Shown: positions 13,915-18,914 of the stretch, piece after piece | Layout: each line of letters starts with the position of its first letter | Position numbering within the stretch: position 1 is the first letter of the stretch | Source: UBA11524 sp964391995 | GTDB taxonomy: Bacteria; Bacillota; Clostridia; Christensenellales; Aristaeellaceae | Assembly: GCA_964391995.1 (NCBI GenBank) | Contig: CAYMOM010000028.1 | Span: 1 to 18,914, forward strand | Length of the DNA stretch: 18,914 nucleotides | Reading direction: 5' to 3' | Notes under the pieces: model-generated | Told to the model about the DNA's origin: nothing | Databases searched by the model: none | Seen by the model: the letters and a program-made list of their open reading frames with translations, nothing else | Translations under genes and position numbers: made by a program

Positions 13915-15279
13915 TTACTCCGCGCACAGGCGCAGCAGCGCGTTGGCATAAACCTTCGCTGCCTTCAGCAGGCCGGAAATGCTGGCATATTCCCCGGCCT
14001 GGTGGGCCAGATCCTCATCATCCGGGAAGGCCGCGCCAAAGGCCACACCCTGCTTGAGCACCTTGGCATAGGTGCCGCCGCCGGTGGACATGGGGTGCGC
14101 CGCCAGGCCGGTTTCCTCGTGGTAGGCAGCCAGCAGCTGGCTGACCAGCTCACCCTCCGCAGGCACATGATGGGGCGCGGTGTGCTCCACATGGTGGAAG
14201 GTGAAGCCCGGCAGCGCCTTGCGGGCGTTTTGCTCCAGGGCGTCCAGGTCGGCGGTGACGGGCACCCGCATGTCCAGGGAGGCAGTCACTTCGCCGTTTT
14301 CAATGTGCAGAATGCCCATATTGCAGGTCAGGGCGCCGGACACCTCATCCTGGCAGGCGCAGCCCAGGGAGGCGCCGTTGCTTTCCATGCCACAGGCATT
14401 GGCCAGGGTCAGCAGGGCGCCCTCTGCGCCCAGCTCCTTCAGCAGCAGAAGCATCATGCCAATGGCGTTGCGGCGGCCTTCCGGATAGGCGGAGTGGCCG
14501 GGAATGCCCTGGGCGGTGACCCACACGCCTTCCTCTGTCACCTGGGCGGTGTAGGGCAGGCCGGTCTTTGCTGCATAGGCGGCGATTTTCAGGGCCAGCG
14601 CTTCTCCGCCGGCCAGCAGGGCCTTGCTTTCGCCGGGAATTACGTTCAGGCGCTCGCCTGTCCACATCTGCTTCACCTGCAGGCCGGTCTTCGCCAGGGG
14701 AGAAGTGACAAAGGCGTGAATCATGGCCTTTTCCGTGTTGATGATGGGGAAGGATGCATCCGGGGAGAAGCCCATGTCCGGTATATCGGCGTGGGCGGTA
14801 TAGTACGCCATGTCCTCCCATCCGCTTTCCTCGTCGCAGCCCAGAATCAGGCGGATGGAGCGCTTCAGGGGCACGCCGGCCTCCTTGATGGCCCGCATGG
14901 CAAACAGTGCCGCCAGCACCGGGCCCTTGTCGTCCATGGAACCGCGGCCGATGATTTTGTCGCCGTCAATCACAGCCTTGAAGGGCGGCGTCTGCCAGCC
15001 ATCGCCGGCGGGCACCACGTCCAGGTGGCCCAGCACCGCAATGGCCTCGGGGGCGGTGCCCAGGGTCATGTCGCAGGCATAGCCGTCATAGTCCCTGGGG
15101 GAAAAGCCCAGGGCGGCGGCATCGGCCATAGCCACATCCAGCATGCGGCGGACCTCCGTGCCAAAGGGCGCACCGGGGGCAGGGGTGTCCTTCACCGAGG
15201 GAACCTCCATCCACCGGGCCAGGGTGGCAACCAATTCATCCTTGTAGGAATCGATCAGTCCGGCAATCTTCTTATCCAT
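13915..15279 (-). CDS. pepV: M20 family dipeptidase PepV
   Basis: A cytoplasmic di-zinc aminopeptidase that splits dipeptides in amino acid salvage. The 454-residue protein has the complete PepV metal set when aligned by eye: H85 and D87 in GHLDVVPAG, bridging D117 in GRGSMDDKGP, E150/E151 in CDEESG, D174 in FSPDASFP and H426 in DLAHQAGEY. These positions track the known ligands of Lactobacillus PepV with a small offset. The lid domain lies in between (about 185-380), with NVIPGES and the conserved GIPGHSAYPEGRRNA. I chose ATG 15279 because AAGGAGG sits 8 nt upstream; a TTG further upstream overlaps that site. The gene begins 14 nt after the preceding small gene, so the pair is probably one operon. 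Confidence 0.92.
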   Translation of the reverse strand: MDKKIAGLIDSYKDELVATLARWMEVPSVKDTPAPGAPFGTEVRRMLDVAMADAAALGFSPRDYDGYACDMTLGTAPEAIAVLGHLDVVPAGDGWQTPPFKAVIDGDKIIGRGSMDDKGPVLAALFAMRAIKEAGVPLKRSIRLILGCDEESGWEDMAYYTAHADIPDMGFSPDASFPIINTEKAMIHAFVTSPLAKTGLQVKQMWTGERLNVIPGESKALLAGGEALALKIAAYAAKTGLPYTAQVTEEGVWVTAQGIPGHSAYPEGRRNAIGMMLLLLKELGAEGALLTLANACGMESNGASLGCACQDEVSGALTCNMGILHIENGEVTASLDMRVPVTADLDALEQNARKALPGFTFHHVEHTAPHHVPAEGELVSQLLAAYHEETGLAAHPMSTGGGTYAKVLKQGVAFGAAFPDDEDLAHQAGEYASISGLLKAAKVYANALLRLCAE

Positions 15280-15287
15280 GGGAAAAA

Positions 15288-15294
15288 CCTCCTT
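15288..15294 (-). promoter_or_regulatory. Ribosome binding site that sets the pepV start
   Basis: Minus-strand AAGGAGG lies 8 nt before ATG 15279 and touches the last base of the upstream gene's stop codon, which favours translational coupling. Confidence 0.75.
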
Positions 15295-15596
15295 CAAAAG
15301 GCATTTCGGGGATCGGCGGAGCGCTTCTTCTTGGCATCCGGGTCAATGAATTCAATCTCCAGCCGGTCAAAGTCCACATGATCCACAAAATCGTCCGGCA
15401 GGAAGCGGGTCTGACCGAAGTCCTCCCACTCCCGCTGGTTTTTGTCCAGCCACAGGGGACGGGAAATGTCCAGCTTGTGGCAGGCCTCGGCCAGTGCCTC
15501 CTGGGGATCGTCCCGCAGGCATGGCTCGGTAAGCTGCTTGTCCATACGGTGGTGGCGGATGGTGCGCACCCATAGGGCTGTTGCCACGGTTTCCAC
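15294..15596 (-). CDS. Conserved-looking 100-residue protein of unknown function
   Basis: I do not assign a function. The protein is soluble, acidic in its second half and has no signal or membrane segment. The central block (CHKLDISRPLWLDKNQREWE, then FGQTRFLPDDF and DRLEIEFID) has the composition of a real folded domain, and I recall similar short proteins in other Clostridia as uncharacterised. The start is uncertain: GTG 15596 has no clear ribosome binding site, while GTG 15587 (three codons later) has AGGTGG 5 nt upstream. A good promoter lies upstream at 15633-15661. Its stop codon touches the pepV ribosome binding site, so it is the first gene of a two-gene operon with pepV. Confidence 0.75.
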   Translation of the reverse strand: METVATALWVRTIRHHRMDKQLTEPCLRDDPQEALAEACHKLDISRPLWLDKNQREWEDFGQTRFLPDDFVDHVDFDRLEIEFIDPDAKKKRSADPRNAF

Positions 15597-15632
15597 CTCG
15601 TTGCATCATATTTGCGGCAGGCCGCTGTGGTC

Positions 15633-15661
15633 ATTATGCCACGAATCGCCTGCATATGCAA
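15633..15661 (-). promoter_or_regulatory. Predicted promoter of the small gene and pepV
   Basis: Minus-strand -35 TTGCAT (15661-15656), 17 bp spacer, -10 CATAAT (15638-15633). Confidence 0.65.
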
Positions 15662-15681
15662 GGGGAAAAACCATGCCGCCC

Positions 15682-15701
15682 AGCGAAACAGCGGTTTCGC
15701 T
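15682..15701. promoter_or_regulatory. GAAAC/GTTTC inverted repeat, possible operator
   Basis: AGCGAAAC and GTTTCGCT form a perfect 8-bp inverted repeat around 4 nt, between the two divergent promoters. It is followed by no T-run on either strand. Related GTTTC/GAAAC words recur at 15723-15739 and 15804-15814. Confidence 0.4.
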
Positions 15702-15808
15702 CACCAAAAAAGACATGCCGAGTTTCGAACCTGGAAACCCTTGATTTTCAAGGTCTTTGCCGCTGCTGCCAGCCGCGTGTGCAAGAAATTTCACCGAAAG
15801 CTGCGAAA

Positions 15809-15882
15809 CCGTTTGCGTTAAGCGTAAGAATGTGGTATACTTGAATCCAGACAAAACGAACCGTTGCACTGCACGCAAACGG
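15809..15882. promoter_or_regulatory. 10-bp inverted repeat flanking the cellobiose phosphorylase promoter
   Basis: CCGTTTGCGT (15809-15818) and its exact reverse complement ACGCAAACGG (15873-15882) lie 54 bp apart. The left arm contains the whole -35 element. The right arm lies just before the ribosome binding site. The layout would suit a repressor binding both sites. Confidence 0.45.
15813..15841 (+). promoter_or_regulatory. Predicted promoter of the cellobiose phosphorylase gene
   Basis: -35 TTGCGT (15813-15818), 17 bp spacer, -10 TATACT (15836-15841). The -10 is strong and the -35 weak, as is common for an inducible promoter. Leader length is about 50 nt. Confidence 0.68.
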
Positions 15883-15897
15883 ATGGAGGAATACGCC

Positions 15898-18342
15898 ATG
15901 AAGTACGGTCATTTCGACGACAAAGCCCGGGAATATGTCATTGAAACGCCCAGGACGCCCTACCCCTGGATCAACTATCTGGGATGCGAAAACTTCTTCG
16001 GCATCATCAGCAACACGGCTGGCGGCTATTGCTTCTACCGGGATGCCCGCCTGCGCCGGGTGACCCGCTACCGTTACAACAACATGCCCGTGGACAACGG
16101 CGGCCGCTATTTCTACATCAACGATAACGGCACCGTGTGGAACCCCGGCTGGAAGCCCGTGAAAACCGAGCTGGACAGCTACACCTGCCGCCATGGCATG
16201 GGGTATACCGTCATCACCGGCAAGAAGAACGGCCTGTGCGCCAGCCAGCTTTCCTTTGTGCCCCTGGGCGTGAATGCCGAGGTGCATCAGATCACCCTGA
16301 CCAACGAAACGGACGCACCCAAGGATGTGATCCTGACCTCCTTTGTGGAGTTCTGCCTGTGGGATGCCTCCGACGATATGCTGAACTTCCAGCGGAACTT
16401 CTCCACCGGCGAGGTGGAGGTGGAGGACGGCGTGATCTACCACAAGACCGAGTACCGCGAGCGCCGCAACCACTATGCCTTCTACACCGTCAACGCCCCC
16501 ATCGATGGCTTTGATACCGATATGGAAACCTTCCTGGGCCTGTACAACGGCTTTGAAGCGCCCCAGTCCGTTATGACCGGCAAGATGGGTAACTCCATGG
16601 CCTCCGGCTGGCAGCCCATGGCGGCCCACCAGGTGAAGGTGCACCTGCAGGCCGGCGAGAGCCGCAAGTTCAACTTCGTTCTGGGTTATGTGGAAGTGCC
16701 CGTGGCAGAGAAGTTTGTGGCACCCGGCATCATCAACAAGGCGCCCGCCAAGGAAATGATCGCCGCGCTGACCACCGATGAGCAGATCGATGCTGCCTTC
16801 AACGCCCTGAAGGCCCACTGGGACAACCTGCTGTCCGCCTACACCCTGACCACCGATGACGAGAAGCTGGGCCGCATGGTGAACATCTGGAATCCCTACC
16901 AGTGCATGGTGACCTTCAACATGAGCCGCTCCACCTCCATGTTCGAGAGCGGCGTGGGCCGCGGCATGGGTTTCCGGGATTCCTCCCAGGACCTGCTGGG
17001 CTTTGTGCACCAGATTCCCCAGCGTGCCCGGGAGCGCATCCTGGACATTGCCGCCACCCAGTTCCGTGACGGCGGCTGCTACCACCAGTATCAGCCCCTG
17101 ACCAAGAAGGGCAACAACGATATTGGCGGCGGCTTCAACGACGATCCCCTGTGGCTGATTGCCGGCACTGCTGCCTACATCAAGGAAACCGGCGATTTCG
17201 CCATCCTGGACGAAGCTACACCCTATGACTGCAATCCCGATGACTGCGGCACCCTGCTGGAGCACCTGGAGAACAGCTTCTACCATGTGGTGAACAACAA
17301 GGGCCCCCATGGCCTGCCCCTGATTGGCCGCGCCGACTGGAACGACTGCCTGAACCTGAACTGCTTCTCCGATGCGCCGGGCGAATCCTTCCAGACCTTC
17401 TCCAACCCCAATGCCCCCGATGACCGTGTGGCCGAATCCGTGCTGATTGCCGGCATGTTCGTGTCCATCGGTCCCGAGCTGGTAGCCATCCTGCGCCGCC
17501 GCGGCGAAACCGCCAAGGCCGATGCCTGCCAGAAGGAAATCGACGCCATGAACGACGCCATCCTGACCCACGGCTGGGACGGGGAGTGGTTCCTGCGGGC
17601 CTACGATGCCTTTGGCAAGAAGGTTGGCTCCAAGGAATGCGAGGACGGCAAGATCTACATCGAAAGCCAGGGGTACTGCGTCATGGCTGGTGTGGGCGTT
17701 GAGGACGGCAAGGCCGAAAAGGCGCTGGAGTCCGTTGAAAAGTGGCTGGAAACCGAGCACGGCATTGTGCTGCTGCAGCCCGGCTACAAGGAGTATCATG
17801 TGGAGCTGGGCGAAGTGTCCTCCTATCCTCCGGGATACAAGGAGAACGCCGGCATCTTCTGCCACAACAACCCCTGGATCATCGCCGCCGAAACCGTGGT
17901 GGGCCATGGCGACCGGGCCTTCAAGCTCTACAGCAAGATTGCTCCCGCCTACCGCGAGGACATCAGCGACAAGCACAAGATGGAGCCTTACGTTTACAGC
18001 CAGATGATCGCCGGCAAGGATGCGAAAAACTTCGGTCAGGCCAAGAACAGCTGGCTCACCGGCACCGCCGCCTGGAACTTCTATGTGATCAGTAACTACA
18101 TTCTGGGCATCAAGCCTGACTGGGAAGGCCTGAAGGTGGATCCCTGCATCCCCCACACCTGGGATGGCTACAAGGTCAGCCGCCGCTTCCGTGGCGCCAC
18201 CTACGACATCACCATCGACAATGCTGCCCATGTGTGCCGCGGCGTGAAGGCCGTTACCGTGGATGGCAAGGCCATTGAGGGCAATGTGCTGCCCGTCTTT
18301 GCCGATGGCAAGACCCACCAGGTGCAGGTAACCCTGGGATAA
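15898..18342 (+). CDS. GH94 cellobiose phosphorylase
   Basis: A cytoplasmic enzyme converting cellobiose and phosphate to alpha-glucose-1-phosphate and glucose, saving ATP after uptake. The 814 residues match the clostridial enzymes (about 810-820). The N-terminus (KYGHFDDKAREYVI, TPYPWINYLGCENFFG, NTAGGYCFYRDARLRR) carries the GH94 beta-sandwich start. The catalytic (alpha/alpha)6 barrel shows GFRDSSQDLLGF (R360-D365) and GRADWNDCLN, where D480 or D483 is the general acid. YPPGYKENAGIFCHNNPW and NSWLTGTAAWN complete the phosphate/sugar site. I judge it cellobiose- rather than chitobiose- or cellodextrin-specific from these blocks and the length. ATG 15898 has GGAGG 8 nt upstream; upstream in-frame extensions run through the promoter. 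It forms a single-gene unit with its own promoter, possible operator and terminator. Confidence 0.95.
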   Translation: MKYGHFDDKAREYVIETPRTPYPWINYLGCENFFGIISNTAGGYCFYRDARLRRVTRYRYNNMPVDNGGRYFYINDNGTVWNPGWKPVKTELDSYTCRHGMGYTVITGKKNGLCASQLSFVPLGVNAEVHQITLTNETDAPKDVILTSFVEFCLWDASDDMLNFQRNFSTGEVEVEDGVIYHKTEYRERRNHYAFYTVNAPIDGFDTDMETFLGLYNGFEAPQSVMTGKMGNSMASGWQPMAAHQVKVHLQAGESRKFNFVLGYVEVPVAEKFVAPGIINKAPAKEMIAALTTDEQIDAAFNALKAHWDNLLSAYTLTTDDEKLGRMVNIWNPYQCMVTFNMSRSTSMFESGVGRGMGFRDSSQDLLGFVHQIPQRARERILDIAATQFRDGGCYHQYQPLTKKGNNDIGGGFNDDPLWLIAGTAAYIKETGDFAILDEATPYDCNPDDCGTLLEHLENSFYHVVNNKGPHGLPLIGRADWNDCLNLNCFSDAPGESFQTFSNPNAPDDRVAESVLIAGMFVSIGPELVAILRRRGETAKADACQKEIDAMNDAILTHGWDGEWFLRAYDAFGKKVGSKECEDGKIYIESQGYCVMAGVGVEDGKAEKALESVEKWLETEHGIVLLQPGYKEYHVELGEVSSYPPGYKENAGIFCHNNPWIIAAETVVGHGDRAFKLYSKIAPAYREDISDKHKMEPYVYSQMIAGKDAKNFGQAKNSWLTGTAAWNFYVISNYILGIKPDWEGLKVDPCIPHTWDGYKVSRRFRGATYDITIDNAAHVCRGVKAVTVDGKAIEGNVLPVFADGKTHQVQVTLG

Positions 18343-18356
18343 TTGCAAAAGAAAAG

Positions 18357-18390
18357 ACCCTCCGCACGTTCATGGCGTGCGGAGGGTTTT
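18357..18390. terminator. Bidirectional terminator between cellobiose phosphorylase and glyA
   Basis: A 12-bp perfect stem (ACCCTCCGCACG and CGTGCGGAGGGT) with a 7-nt loop, closed by TTTT on the plus strand and by TCTTTTCTTTT on the minus strand. It serves both convergent genes. Confidence 0.9.
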
Positions 18391-18405
18391 GCTATGCTCA
18401 ACGCA

Positions 18406-18914
18406 TCAGGCGTACAGGGGGAAGTTTTTCATGAAGGCTTCCACCTCGGCCTTCACGGCGGGCACGGCGGTTTCGCCTTCCCGCACCACCCGGGCAATCC
18501 AGGCGGCAACCTTCTCCATGTCCTGCTCCTTCAGGCCGCGGCTGGTAATGGCGGGCGTGCCCACGCGAACGCCGCTGGTGACAAAGGGCGAGCGGGTTTC
18601 ATTGGGTACGGTGTTCTTGTTCACGGTAATGTTGGCATCCTCCAGCAGGTTTTCCAGCAGCTTGCCAGTCATGTCCGTGCCGGTAAAGTCCAGCAGAATC
18701 AGGTGATTGTCCGTGCCGCCGGACACCATGCGGATGCCCTCTTTGCGGAAGGCGTTTTCCAGGGCCTTGGCGTTGAGGATGATCTGGTGCTGGTAGGCCT
18801 TGAACGCCGGCTTCAGCGCCTCGCCAAAGCAGACGGCCTTGGCGGCGATGATGTGCTCCAGCGGGCCGCCCTGGGTGCCGGGGAAAATGGCCTTGTCAAT
18901 GGCCTTGGCGTACT
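18406..18914 (-). CDS. glyA: Serine hydroxymethyltransferase, C-terminal part only
   Basis: A PLP enzyme that converts serine and tetrahydrofolate to glycine and methylene-tetrahydrofolate. The last 168 residues of about 410 are inside the window; the coding region continues past the right edge, so the PLP lysine is not seen. The visible part shows KAIFPGTQGGPLEHIIAAKA just after where the PLP-lysine motif should be. It then shows NAKALENAF, the signature RMVSGGTDNHLILLDF, and NTVPNETRSPFVTSGVRVGT with TSRGLKEQDMEKVAAWI. These are near-diagnostic of GlyA. The C-terminus ends normally (MKNFPLYA). It is convergent with the cellobiose phosphorylase gene and shares its terminator. Nothing links it functionally to the sugar genes. 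Confidence 0.95.
   Translation of the reverse strand, partial: YAKAIDKAIFPGTQGGPLEHIIAAKAVCFGEALKPAFKAYQHQIILNAKALENAFRKEGIRMVSGGTDNHLILLDFTGTDMTGKLLENLLEDANITVNKNTVPNETRSPFVTSGVRVGTPAITSRGLKEQDMEKVAAWIARVVREGETAVPAVKAEVEAFMKNFPLYA

Noticed and set aside
15757..15897. N-terminal extension of cellobiose phosphorylase
   Set aside because: It would be translated from promoter DNA; ATG 15898 has an ideal ribosome binding site and matches the family N-terminus.
15748..18348. 866-codon open frame on the minus strand antisense to the cellobiose phosphorylase gene
   Set aside because: Gly/His/Val/Gln-rich composition typical of the complement of GC3-rich coding DNA, no family resemblance, and the opposite strand encodes an unmistakable GH94 enzyme.

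Overview
The window reads as a gene-dense, GC-rich chromosome segment from an anaerobic, probably gut-associated member of the Clostridia. This is an inference from four things: strong AGGAGG-type ribosome binding sites, sigma-A promoters almost all with 17-bp spacers, a Spo0A-type DNA-binding protein, and clostridial-type genes (cellobiose phosphorylase, PepV, a single-domain EamA transporter, PrsA-like foldase). I cannot name the genus. No phage, transposase, CRISPR array, tRNA or rRNA was found.

Layout. 1-1325 (-): MATE efflux transporter, cut off by the window start. 1525-3009 (+): L-fucose/L-arabinose isomerase-family protein, divergent from MATE, with its own promoter, a possible operator and a terminator. 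3125-3538 (+): small EamA transporter. 3539-4117: about 580 bp without a credible gene, packed with perfect inverted repeats. 4165-5658 (-): membrane-anchored parvulin foldase. 5791-6432 (-): short Spo0A-like regulator whose receiver half is degenerate. 6511-8136 (-): secreted GH13 alpha-amylase. A compact divergent promoter at 8170-8220 then drives a plus-strand operon of two unknown membrane proteins (8244-8723, 8720-9253) and a secreted GH53 endo-galactanase (9267-11192). 11279-13621 (+): polyprenyl-phosphate sugar-phosphate transferase followed by a sugar-nucleotidyltransferase. 13622-13914: convergent intergenic region with hairpins and a palindrome. 13915-15596 (-): PepV dipeptidase preceded by a 100-residue unknown protein. 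15898-18342 (+): cellobiose phosphorylase with an inverted repeat flanking its promoter. 18406-18914 (-): C-terminal part of serine hydroxymethyltransferase (glyA).

How the genes work together. The theme is plant-glycan use. Extracytoplasmic GH13 and GH53 enzymes cut alpha-glucan and beta-1,4-galactan. Cytoplasmic cellobiose phosphorylase and the isomerase feed hexoses or deoxyhexoses/pentoses into metabolism. No sugar transporter lies in the window, and no dedicated sugar regulator was recognised. The amylase and galactanase units fire outward from overlapping promoters that share one -35 region. The foldase may help secreted enzymes fold. The transferase/nucleotidyltransferase pair points to surface-glycan assembly.

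I did not find a convincing new multi-gene system. The points most worth checking are the pseudoreceiver Spo0A-like protein, the two unknown membrane proteins translated just ahead of GH53, the hairpin-rich block at 3539-4117, the orphan minus-strand terminator and Fur-like palindrome at 13645-13792, and the repeated operator-like words at several promoters.
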